Below, one piece after another: positions 46,020 to 56,339 of a DNA stretch of 64,000 nucleotides. This DNA comes from Imbricaverruca yamaguchii. Taxonomy: Eukaryota > Arthropoda > Thecostraca > Neoverrucidae. Location: NCBI GenBank assembly GCA_034440575.1, contig JAOTOL010001511.1:689001-753000 (forward strand). The letters run 5' to 3'. Position 1 is the first letter of the stretch. Every line of letters starts with the position of its first letter. The translations under genes were made by a program, and so were the position numbers. The notes under the pieces were generated by a model. That model worked only from the letters and a program-made list of their open reading frames with translations. It had not been told where the DNA came from and did not search any database.

Positions 46020-47300
46020 GCGTCATAGCCTCGCCTCCATTAAGAGCTCGGCAACTGCTAGTGCTTTGGTCCAGAGGTTCCGTAGAGTAGTGATAGAGAG
46101 GTTGCTTCGAAGAGTAGATAATTGAGGGAGATGGAGTGAATTCGATAAATTCCCTTCGCCTTCATTGCATCTCCTGCAAGTGAAAGAAGAAATGGCACCA
46201 ATTTTGTGTAGGTAGTCTTTAGTCCAGGGTGACATACGCTTCGGAGTCTCACCAAGTCAACGCGAAGGCAGGGTCTCCTCTTCAGTATTGATGTCTGGCG
46301 GCACATCATCCAGGAGTCGCGAGTTCTCTAAGCTCGCTAGTGAGTCTCGTGTTAGCGTGGCATGAATATATTTTATTGATTGTTTTACCAGAATCTCATT
46401 ATAAAACGGCATCTGCGGCACGTATCTGTTGTAGAATCGTGCTGGGGTGCTCTTCATTCGTCTTGGAGGGTATCGCACACCACGGAAGCAGTTTAGAGGA
46501 TGGTCTGGCCAAGAGTACTTGGCCACGTTTTGAGTTCCAATCATATCAAGATGATTCTAGACTTGAAGCACCTTCGCTTCCCTGTGGAGGTTTGAAATGC
46601 GAGTCATCTTTGTCAAGTCTGTCGCCGCTCTAAAACAAAATTTTTGTGTTACCTGCACTTTCTTCATACTCGTCTCGCTAATGCAGGGTCGCCATGCATT
46701 TGAGGCGCAGTAAAAATTAAGCCTAATGCACTGACTGTACAGACAAACTATGTCTTCTTTGGACTGACAAACTTCTTCAGCGCTTGCCCCTGAGACCGTT
46801 CTGAGTACATTATATTTATTTCTGGATTTGCTATTTATTTCCTCAACGTGCTTACCGAAATGCATGAGGGTCAAACCTGATTCCCGAAATCTTTGGGTAT
46901 TGACCGAGAGGCAGCTTGGTGCAATTCGCTGAGATGCCAGGCTGATAAGGGTATTGGTGTGTGTCAGGCGTGAATAGCGTCACCGTGGACTTTACAGGGG
47001 AGAGTCGCAGTTCCAGACTATCGAACCACTCAACCAGAGACTTCAAGTATCTGTCTATCATTTTCTGCATCGTCTGCAATTTAACATCTCTTGACAGTAC
47101 TACGAAATCATCCGCACAAGACAGGACAAGTATTTCTGGTGGTGGGAAAAAGCATTAGGCCACATACATGCTGAAGAGTTGGGGAGATTACACTCCTCCT
47201 TGGGGAACGCCGTTTTCAAAATATTCTGGTGCGCGACGTGGCTTCGCTAAATTTAGCCCGGGCATTTCGGTCGTCAGGTAGCTGCAAAGTTATCTCTTGT
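46020..47300 (-). pseudogene. Non-LTR retrotransposon (LINE) 3' part, dead
   Basis: On the minus strand, reverse-transcriptase motifs are recognisable: N-G-V-P-Q-G-G-V near 47194-47215, and the catalytic C-A-D-D-F-V-V-L (a YADD-type box) near 47118-47095. A thumb-like region follows, with K-H-V-E-E-I-N-S-K and Y-S-Q-C-I-R-L-N-F-Y. The C-terminal end has H-K-I-G...F-T-C-R-R-C, as in Jockey/CR1/RTE-type elements. At least two in-frame stops (after P-Q-G-G-V and after M-Y-V-A) and frameshifts near 47216 and 46550-46255 break the frame. The 5' endonuclease half is missing, typical of 5'-truncated LINE insertion. It lies in intron 4, antisense to the host gene. Confidence 0.85.
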
Positions 47301-47629
47301 CATTCGCATGCATTTCGTCAATATTCATTATCATTCGTCGACGGTGGCCCTGCGAAGACGTTGACATATCGTGCTCGTCGGAACAATCCATTACTATTAC
47401 AGGTCATATTGTTGACGGTTCAACTGTCACCATCGCATTCACTGGCACGATTGTTATGGAACAGTCGCCATGGGAGCCAAACATGGTGGAAATAATAAAT
47501 GCAACCAAATGCTGCCGAGTTTGATGGAAATCAAGGCGAAGTCAAAGCTCAAGGATAATTGTATTCGGCAATAAAGCATAGCAGTATGACGCATGATACA
47601 ATACATGCTTCAGGTGGATGCAGGGGCAA

Positions 47630-47840
47630 TTTCCACATTAGTACCACATCATACCACGTTAGTGTCACATGGTATGACGTTAGCATCACATGACCTCACG
47701 TGAGTACGACATGCATTCCAGTCAGTATTACGTGGCATCACGTTAGTATCACATTGTATTATGCTAATATCTCTCGCTAGTATCCCATGTTATCACGTTA
47801 ATATCACATTGTATCACGCTAATATCGTATAGTATTTAAT
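47630..47840. repeat. Degenerate minisatellite of about 22 bp
   Basis: About nine imperfect copies around CACGTTAGTATCACATTGTA. Confidence 0.75.
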
Positions 47841-48469
47841 GCCGGGGGACTGGGTGGTAAGGCACCACGTAAAATGCTTATATTTTTGGCGTAAAATACT
47901 GTGCGTTGACAAGAAATTCCTGAAGACAAATTTGAAAGAAATCTGCTATTTTTTTCGATGTAAAACCAGCTGACATGGGCAAATCAAGCAACGTAGAATT
48001 GAGATAGGACACAATTTCACCAGTGCAATGCGTCGTTCAGAGCGTCTGCGAGTCGTATAATCCGTTTATGTAAATGCCAACCAAATTCGGATGTGCTACC
48101 GGGTGTGGGCGAATGTTGTGAATATGATATCATTTCCTATTTTTGGTGGTAGTGGTGGTTTGTTATTTCAGTGGCTCATGGTTCTGATTGACGGTGAATG
48201 GGATATTGTCTAGGATAGCACGGTATTAGTGAGAGTAGTGATGAATGCTCTATTGAAGAAGCTTTATTTTAGTTCCACTTTTACTTTTTTGGGTCATTTG
48301 ACCTTGTCGGAGCTTGGGTTCAAGTCTCAGGCAGGACGTTCATTTCCTGGGCGCTGATGACGGCTGATCACCAGCCGGCAACGCGGCTCACGCGTATTAA
48401 GATGACAGTAACTAGTATCGACTACTGTTCAATCGTTGGACGCGTTTCACGTTGTCTTGCAGGTGTGTG
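47841..48469. other. Intron 4 spacer
   Basis: No array, mobile element or coding signal was recognised. Confidence 0.4.
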
Positions 48470-49430
48470 CTGAGGTTGTGTTACTATCGGACTGAGAGTG
48501 GTCAGTGTGGTCAGTAGTGTCCGACTAACACTGCAGCTGTGTTACTATTGGACTGTGAGAGGGTGAGTGGGTCAGTAGTGTCCGACTAACACTAGCTGTG
48601 TTACTATTGGACTGAGAGTGGTCAGTGTGGTCAGTAGTGTCCGACTAACACTGCAGCTGTGTTACTATTGGACTGAGAGTGGTCAGTGTGGTCAGTAGTG
48701 TCCGACTAACACTGCAGCTGTGTTACTACTGGACTGAGAGTGGTCAGTGTGGTCAGTAGTGTCCGACTAACACTGCAGCTGTGTTACTATTGGGGAGTCA
48801 GTGTGGTCAGTAGTGTCCGACTAACACTGCAGCTGTGTTACTATTGGACTGAGAGTGGTCAGTGTGGTCAGTAGTGTCCGACTAACACTGCAGCTGTGTT
48901 ACTATTGGACTGAGAGTGGTCAGTGTGGTCAGTAGTGTCCGACTAACACTGCAGCTGTGTTACTATTGGACTGAGAGTGGTCAGGGGGGGTAGTAATCCA
49001 ATAACACTGCAGCTGTGTTACTATTGGACTGAGAGTGGTCAGTGTGGTCAGTAGTGTCCGACTAACACTGCAGCTGTGTTACTATTGGACTGAGAGTGGT
49101 CAGTGTGGTCAGTAGTGTCCGACTAACACTGCAGCTGTGTTACTATTGGACTGAGAGTGGTCAGTGTGGTCAGTAGTGTCCGACTAACACTGCAGCTGTG
49201 TTACTATTGGACTGAGAGTGGTCAGTGTGGTCAGTAGTGTCCGACTAACACTGCAGCTGTGTTACCTCTGGACTGAGAGTGGTCAGTGTGGTCAGTAGTG
49301 TCCGACTAACACTGCAGCTGTGTTACTATTGGGCTGAGAGTGGCCAGTGTGGTCAGTAGTGTCCGACTAACACTGCAGCTGTGTTACTATTGGACTGAGA
49401 GTGGTGAGTGTGGTCAGTGGTGTCTGACTG
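48470..49430. repeat. 61-bp minisatellite ending at the exon 5 acceptor
   Basis: About 16 units of 61 bp with GTGTTACTATTGGACTGAGA and a GTCCGACTAACACTGCAGCT segment. Each unit therefore has a branch-point-like GACTAAC and a TGCAG acceptor-like site. The spacing between them is only a few bases, shorter than normal splicing uses. The last unit grades into CTGACTGACGACTGTGACCG and the real CAG acceptor of exon 5 at 49447. Confidence 0.93.
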
Positions 49431-49447
49431 ACGACTGTGACCGGCAG

Positions 49448-49613
49448 ACTGGGCAGTCCGCCGCCAGCGCACGTGATGGTGACGCCGTGCAGTCCCGTGG
49501 TGGCGACTCGCGCGCCGCCGGCGCACGGCGACGGATCGGCGGACAACGGCGAGCTGCTGGCCATCGAGGACGACGTGAGTCGGCTGCTGGACACCGCCGT
49601 GCCTGGCCTCCAG
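49448..49613 (+). CDS. ATF2-like: ATF2/ATF7-like factor, exon 5 (probable)
   Basis: The acceptor ACCGGCAG|A ends at 49447 and supplies the single base needed after the phase-2 end of exon 4 (AG|A, Arg). The frame runs L-G-S-P-P-P-A-H-V to D-T-A-V-P-G-L-Q, 55 codons, donor CAG|GTAGAG, phase 0. A second, stronger-looking donor GAC|GTGAGT lies inside at 49575, also phase 0. It would remove thirteen codons, so alternative donor use is possible. The Pro/Ala-rich start and acidic E-L-L-A-I-E-D-D-V end fit a linker or activation region, but no domain is recognisable. Confidence 0.65.
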
Positions 49614-50195
49614 GTAGAGGCACTAGCTGGGACACAGCTGTGTAGAGGCCCCGAATGGGGGCACTGTCTGGGACAGGGCTGTGTAGAGCCACACGGACAG
49701 AGGCACTGTCTGGGTCACGGCTGTGTAGAGCCACAAGGACAGGGCTGTGTAGAGCCACACGGACAGAGGCACTGACTGGGTCACGGCTGTGTAGAGCCAC
49801 AAGGACAGGGTCACTGTCTGGGACAGGGCTGTGCAGAGCCACACGGATAGGGGCACTGTCTGGGACAGGGCTGTGTAGAGCCACAAGGACAGGGCCACTG
49901 TCTGGGACAGGGCTGTGTAGAGCCACACGGACAGGGGCACTGTCTGGGACAGGGCTGTGTAGAGCCACAAGGACAGGGACAGGGTCAGGGGCACTGCCTG
50001 GGGCATGCCTGTGTAGAGCCTCGGGCAGGGAGAGGGACAGGGACATGGCTGTGTCAAGCCCACGGACAGTCGATGCGCCATGAAGCCAGAACAACTAACT
50101 AAGCCCCGGACAGGGACAGGGCAAGGGCACTGCCTGGGACATGGCTGTGTAGAGCCCCACGGACAAGGGAGCTGTCGTGGAACGCGTCGAGTCCA
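49614..50195. repeat. Minisatellite of about 42 bp starting at the exon 5 donor
   Basis: About thirteen units with GGCACTGTCTGGGACAGGGC and TGTGTAGAGCCACA(A/C)GGACA. It begins with the intron's first bases, GTAGAGGCAC; a GTAGAG donor-like hexamer recurs in each unit. A SINE-like tail is embedded at 50068-50103. Confidence 0.92.
50068..50103 (+). repeat. SINE-like 3' tail inside the exon 5 donor array
   Basis: AGTCGATGCGCCATGAAGCC then AGAACAACTAACTAA, matching 355-396. Array units continue on both sides. Confidence 0.5.
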
Positions 50196-50199
50196 TCTG

Positions 50200-53100
50200 A
50201 GAATAAAGCCTTACTGCTACGGTCTCTAAGCTGACCATAGTTCGCTGCATACAGTTATTTCCTGGAGTGACGGCTCTTCCTAAAGTGATGCAGCATTTAC
50301 CAGTGGCGATCACGAAACTGCTTAGTCTCCTGTTTGAATATTGGTACAATGGTGACCTGCTTCCATTTATGAGTGATTCCAAAACAAATCACCAAGGCAC
50401 CGTGCCTTCTGAGAGTTTCAAGTTTCTAGGTATCAAGGGTAGAGACTGAGATGTCATCAATCTTTAAGGTCACGGAGAAAGTGCGGAAATAAAAAAGTAA
50501 TATTTGTTTAATGGTAGCACTCAGCATGCCGAGCTTATGCATCATTTGAAAGAGGACCACCTATCCAATGCAATACAATTAGTAATCATTTGAGGATAAA
50601 TTTAAGTGTTTCGTGAGCTTTTATTGATCTTGTTACCTTTCGAAGAAGTCCTGCTTTTATATTGTTCTTTCTTCACCGAGCATTGTCCTATCAACTGCCT
50701 AACCGGTTATGCTTGCCACCTGGCAATTGCTTAACTGTTAAACGCTAATCTAACTGCCGGCGTCAATTTTTGTTGTCGTTGTGTAAAGCTGATTCCATCA
50801 GGAATCACTGAGGTGAAATATCGAGGCCTGACTTAACCTTCAGATACTGTTAATGTGTCTGACCAGGAACGTGACTGATGTGGACGTTATTTCAAGGCGG
50901 TTCGTTCAGAGAACACGATGATGCTATTCTTAAGACGTCAGAGAGATCACATCTGGGTCGGTGACCTGGCCTCAAAATAGGGGCTTTATGTGCATTGCAG
51001 AATGTGACCGATACGGGTCTGATTTTAAAGCACTTCTCGTAAGCCAAGGAAGCCACACATGCGAGTGTATCAGAGGTCACAGAGGTCACACATGAGTACA
51101 TTTTTAAGTGGCTTAACTTAAAAAACGTAGGTTGTGTGTGCATTATAGAAGGTATTTGGTATGGGTGTCACTGAAAACAGTTTGTTCAGATAGCACGACA
51201 GCGCGAAGGCCCGACGTGATGTATGTTGCGGAGGTGACACAGGTACGCTGTTCGCTGACCTAACGTTGAAATGACCACATGCGCCTGATGAAAAACCACG
51301 TTCGCCTTCTTATAATTTTTTAATGGAATCCTTCAAGTTCTTAGGGAATTAGTTGATAACACACAATGCATTTCAGCTACAAGCACATTTAGCTAAAGGC
51401 GACTCATGAGCATGCAGGTAAACACGTACACCATGTGCATGGTTCTAAAATGCTCGATACAGCACTACTCGAGGTAGGGTCATGCATGCTAGTTACAGAC
51501 GAGGTATGTCACAATGGTAGACATTCGCAGATGTCGACTTTCATATATCTCTATGATCATGCTCTCCTCCATCAAACTCTCTTATTCTTCTTTTATGCGT
51601 TGAAGTATCTTTATGCTCTTCAAGATAAGCGATGCATCAGCCACACTACAAGATATTTCGGGAAGTGAAAGAAAGAAAACTTAGTCGTAGTGCTGAGGCG
51701 TGACTCACAGCTTTCAAGGAATGCTGAAGGGTTACGATTTATTCATCTAGTGGTCGTTGGAGGTCGACACGGTTCACCGCACGCTTATCCGACCCACCGA
51801 TTACACCATATGCATTTTTACCTTGCTCGGTTACCAATACAAAATCAACTCACATCTGATGCTCGACTCTTTCTGGTGGCTACAAATTCTTTCAAAGTTA
51901 TAATAGTTTTTATATTTGCCATCGCAACCATCCGAGAAGTGGACTTTCTCAAGTTCCAAATGCATCTGCCGTATGTAAAGAATCAGCACCGACTGGAGCG
52001 CTGCCACTGGAGCCGTGTTTTGTGTCGGAGAGTTGGACCAGCATTTGTATGAATCGCTGGTGCGTGGCGCTAGCAGACGAAGAGTGCATCGGGAGATAGC
52101 CCATCGAAAACTTTGAGCCGTACCGTGGATGACGATTTAATCATTTCGAAAACAGCACTGGCTACGACCGGCCCACTACCAGAGATAGTCACGCAGCTGC
52201 CTGAAGCACTGCGATTGCGCCTGGACGATGAAGTGGTGACTCGTCAGCAGTAATGCTGTGCCGCTAAGCGTGGAAACGTGTTCGTCGGCCAGAAGCACAG
52301 CATCAATCAACGTGCCACGATCAACAGCTCAGACTCAGACGTAAAGAGTGCTTCGCCATCAGCCAGCGGGCAATGGTGAGGCCTCAGACTCGCAGAGGTC
52401 GAACACTCGATGGTAGGGCTAGCATTTCCTTCCGAAACAGGAGCACACAATTCGCGAAGATTGCCCAAAAGTAGTCGCTTTTTATTGCACATTTCGTGCC
52501 TTCCGCATCTCGAGCGGTTTTCTGCATCCCCTTGCCAGGGGGATACAGAAAAACCCAGAAAACAAACATTGTCGGACTCGTGCAATTAAATCACTTTCCT
52601 GTTCAACTTCTGTTCAGGGACGTGCCTGACTCCGGCGGCTTCCACCAACACCTCTAAATATCGTAAAAGATGGTGACGCCAGAGGCATAACTCGTGACAC
52701 GCGGCAACAGGCCTCAGCGCACGACAAGACCAGACCATGACCAAATCCTACAAGTCACCGTAAACCGTGATTTCGTTAAAAATTACCTAGATGTGATCTA
52801 TGTGGCGTTCATGACACGTGTATGGCCTTTTTATTTTCTCCGAACAAAGTGCTTCCAAACGCATCCATATCGAACACCTTCCATAATGCATGCCGCAAGC
52901 TTCAGTTTAAGGGTAAGTCGCTGACTCTTATCTAAACACCGTCACTGATTCAATTTATTCTGTTATAATCACGATCTGTCACCAAAGGGCTTTAAAATGA
53001 GACAATAACGACCACTTCTATAATACGCACAAAGCCATTATACAGAGGTTGGTTCACCGGCCCATATGTGATCATTTTGACATCTGACGTACTTGACAAT

Positions 53101-53420
53101 ATCAACATCGTGATCTATGGGCTAGTAACGTTTTAAATGACATCGATATAAGCTATGTTCATTGGGAGATAAAACATCACTGTCTGAAGCTCATGTGGGG
53201 CCATGACATTTGATCTCCGTGATAAATTACTGATTCCGCTGTACAGGAAAAAACAATACGTCATCAGATAGACAATTGATTGCGTTCCAATTAGCTAAAA
53301 ACAAATATCAAAATAAAACACTTTTAAAAGGTCACGAGATGAATGTAGCGTCACTAAGTCCGAAGTCAAACAATGACTGCAATACCACTTTACTTTTGTT
53401 GCATTGGTCAGATATTGAAA
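50200..53420. other. Intron 5, unique part
   Basis: AT-rich, non-repetitive. A minor open frame at 52120-52250 has a coding-like look but no recognisable similarity. I may be missing small exons here. Confidence 0.4.
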
Positions 53421-53424
53421 GTGA

Positions 53425-53620
53425 TGGCTAGTGCTGCCGTCGCAGTGCACACGTACAGTGTGTTACGATGGCTAGTGGCGCCGTCGCAGTGCACACGTAC
53501 AGTGTGTTACGATGGCTAGTGGTGCCGTCACAGTGCACACTTACAGTGTGTTACGATGGCTAGTGGCGCCGTCGCAGTGCACACGTGCGGTGTATTGTGA
53601 CAGTCAGTGGCGCCATTTGT
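53425..53620. repeat. 57-bp minisatellite
   Basis: Three to four copies with GATGGCTAGTGGCGCCGTCG and CAGTGCACACGTACAGTGTG. Confidence 0.9.
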
Positions 53621-53689
53621 GCGGAGCGCCGGCGACCGTCCCGCCACCCTGTCGGCCGTCGCGTGTCGCCCGTCGGACCGTGGCGCGCG

Positions 53690-54480
53690 CGTGTCGCCCG
53701 TCACCGTGGCGCGCGCGTGTCGCCCGTCGGACCATGGCGCGCGCGTGTCGCCCGTCAGACCGTGGCGCGCGCGTGTCGCCCGTCAGACCGTGGCGCGCGC
53801 GTGTCGCCCGTCAGACCGTGGCGCGCGCGTGTCGCTCGTCAGACCGTGGCGCGCGCGTGTCGCCCGTCAGACCGTGGCGCGCGCGTGTCGCCCGTCAGAC
53901 CGTGGCCGCGTGTCGCCCGTCAGACCGTGGCGCGCGCGTGTCGCCCGTCAGACCGTGGCGCGCGCGTGTCACCGTCAGACCGTGGCGCGCGCGTGTCGCC
54001 GTCAGACCGTGGCGCGCGCGTGTCGCCCGTCAGACCGTGGCGCGCGCGTGTCGCCCTCGTCAGACCGTGGCGCGCGCGTGTCGCCCGTCAGACCGTGGCG
54101 CGCGCGTGTCGCCCGTCAGACCGTGGCGCGCGCGTGTCGCCCATCAGACCATGGCGCGCGCGTGTCACCCGTCAGACCGTGGCGGGTACGTGTCACCCGT
54201 CGGACCGTGGCGGTCGCGTGTCACCCGTCAGACCGTGGCGCTCGCGTGTCGCCCGTCGGACCGTGGCGCGCGCGTGTCGCTCGTCAGACCGTGGCGCGCG
54301 CGTGTCGCCCGTCAGACCGTGGCGCGCGCGTGTCGCCCGTCAGACCGTGGCGCGCGCGTGTCGCCCGTCAGACCGTGGCGCGCGCGTGTCGCCCGTCAGA
54401 CCGTGGCGCGCGCGTGTCGCCCGTCAGACCGTGGCGCGCGCGTGTCGCCCGTCAGACCGTGGCGCGCGCGTGTCGCCCGA
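53690..54480. repeat. 28-bp minisatellite rich in (GC)n
   Basis: About 28 copies of GTCAGACCGTGGCGCGCGCG plus TGTCGCCC. Each unit has a GCGCGCGCG alternating purine-pyrimidine tract. Three frames stay open for over 320 codons, Arg/Ala-rich; I regard them as passive. Confidence 0.95.
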
Positions 54481-54940
54481 GGCGCCGCTCGGCGGCACGT
54501 CCTCGGCTTGGGCGCCGCCGCGGCCGGCCGGGGTCAAGGCCGCCTCCGGCCGGCGCGACAGATGACGTCTGCTCGTGACGATGACGTCAGCCGTCTGAGG
54601 ATGCCGGCCGGGTGGTGCCACTCGGCGTTCAGCGTGATTCTGGACACATACGCCGGCTGGACATGTCGAGCTGGCGCCCGGCGGCGGCACGCTCCGTAGA
54701 CGCCGTTTCCGGCCCGCTCGTGAGCCGGCCGCACCAGAGCCGCCGAGCTGCTGTCACTCCGCTGTCTGGCTGGGTGTCAGACGATCTCGGCGGAGCTAGA
54801 GTAATGACGTGGCGGAGGCTCCCTTTGCATCTGTCATGCATAGACCGCATTAATAATCATTGCAGTTTCCCAATCAAATTAACCCTAGCTGCGCAGTTGG
54901 CTTCTGCGATGCATACATACAAGCATGCATATATATGTCT
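54481..54940. other. GC-rich intron 5 segment with CRE
   Basis: CpG-rich unique sequence with a perfect TGACGTCA at 54582-54589 and near matches at 54563 and 54814. No exon could be supported. Confidence 0.35.
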
Positions 54941-54943
54941 ATA

Positions 54944-54964
54944 CACACACACACACACACACCC

Positions 54965-55022
<58 letters not shown>
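54944..55022. repeat. (AC)n-(TA)n compound microsatellite
   Basis: About nine AC dinucleotides followed by a TA run. Confidence 0.95.
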
Positions 55023-55024
<2 letters not shown>

Positions 55025-55509
55025 TATTCGTTGGTAGTAACCACCATCGACGCCGTATACACATTCTCCTTGTTGAAGACGAACTGGATGGTGATTACCA
55101 ATGCATGATTGAGACTTTTAAATTTACGTGGATATGCTTTCGGACATTTCGTCTGTGTGTGTTGCCAACCTGAGGTAGATTGTAGACGTAGTAACATGTG
55201 TCGATTTCAAAATTAAATACACTGTTTCATATATGTAATTAAATATGATATATGTCATTCTGATGAAGGCACGGATCCGAAACGTGGGTGTTCCTTTTTC
55301 GAATAAATCATCTTAAAAATTTTTTTTTAGACTTGTGCCATTGTAATCTGTATTTTACTTATCCAGGGAGATAATTGTCTGACAGCATCGGTCGCCGTCT
55401 GCAGTGTGTTCTGCATGTTTCCTCAGAGCCAGACTTTGTGATCCAGGAGCGTCAGTGCAGACTCAGAGCGGACCACCTATCTGTCGGCTGTTCTGTGCTG
55501 TCACCTGCC

Positions 55510-55912
55510 TGGTGACACCTGACATATGTCGTCCCTGTGTAGCTGGTGGTGGAAGGGCAGCCGTATAGTGACCTGTGAGCTGTGCTCCTGTGACCCTTAA
55601 CCTATGTAGTTCCTGTTGAGATGGAGGTGGAGTACCATTTTTGGTGGCATCTAATTTCTGACCTATGACCTCTGGGCCATGCTCCATGCCGTCCCTGTGC
55701 AGATGGAGGTGAAGCGCCGTGTGGTGACATCTGACCTCAGTCCCCTGAGCCCTGATATATGTTGTCCATGTGCATATAGAAGTGGAGAGGACGCTATGTA
55801 GTGACATCTGACCTATGACCACTGAGTCGGGACCCATGTCCCTGTGGAGGTGGAGGGGCCACCATGCGGTGACGTATGGCCTCTGACCCATGACCCATAT
55901 CGTCCTGTGCAG
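55510..55912. repeat. Decayed 70-82-bp repeats copying the exon 6 acceptor
   Basis: Five degenerate units precede exon 6, each containing a version of GTCCCTGTGCAG followed by ATGGAGGTGGAG-like sequence. Boundaries fall near 55542 (TGTGTAG), 55620 (CTGTTGAG), 55702 (CTGTGCAG), 55764 (TGTGCAT) and 55836 (CTGTGGAG). The real acceptor ends at 55912. The unit near 55702 keeps an intact acceptor and the exon-like start ATGGAGGTGAAG. A TGACCTATGACC-type motif separates units. Confidence 0.8.
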
Positions 55913-56058
55913 ATGGAGGTGGAGGGGCCGCTGGACATGCGGTCACCGTCGGTTCTCGGCTCGCCGTCGGTGTTGAGCTCGCCGTCGGTGCTGCCGGCCG
56001 TGGCCGGCGCAGAGACCGTGCCGTCGTCACAGCACGACATACGCACGCCCACCACGCT
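55913..56058 (+). CDS. ATF2-like: ATF2/ATF7-like factor, exon 6 (probable)
   Basis: The acceptor TCCTGTGCAG ends at 55912 and takes phase 0 from exon 5. The exon reads M-E-V-E-G-P-L-D-M-R, then three S-P-S-V-L repeats, and ends H-D-I-R-T-P-T-T across the donor CT|GTGAGT (phase 2). The S-P motifs would suit proline-directed kinases, but that is inference. No family-specific residues are recognised. The first methionine could mimic a start codon. The bZIP and leucine zipper of the protein are not encoded up to 64000. Confidence 0.6.
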
Positions 56059-56086
56059 GTGAGTGCTTCCGAGGCGGTGTGCCACT

Positions 56087-56335
56087 GCCGCTGCTAGGCA
56101 ACGCGGCGGCCCGCTGCCGCTGCTAGGCAACGCGGCGGCCCGCTGCCGCTGCTAGGCAACATGGCGGCTCACTGCCGCTTCTAGGCAACGCGGCGGCCCG
56201 CTGCCGCTGCTAGGCAACATGGCGGCCCGCTGCCGTTGCTAGGCAACGCGGCGGCCCGCTGCCGCTGCTAGGCAACATGGCGGCCCGCTGCCGTTGCTAG
56301 GCAACGCGGCGGCTCACTGCCGCCGCTAGGCACAC
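56087..56335. repeat. 29-bp minisatellite after exon 6 with X-box and YY1-like motifs
   Basis: About nine units of CGCTGCCGCTGCTAGGCAAC plus GCGGCGGCC or ATGGCGGCC. Two units contain the full palindromic RFX X-box GTTGCTAGGCAAC (56235-56247 and 56293-56305). Three contain AACATGGCGGC, a match to the YY1 consensus (56158, 56216, 56274). The array starts about 28 bp after the exon 6 donor. Confidence 0.93.
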
Positions 56336-56339
56336 ACAG

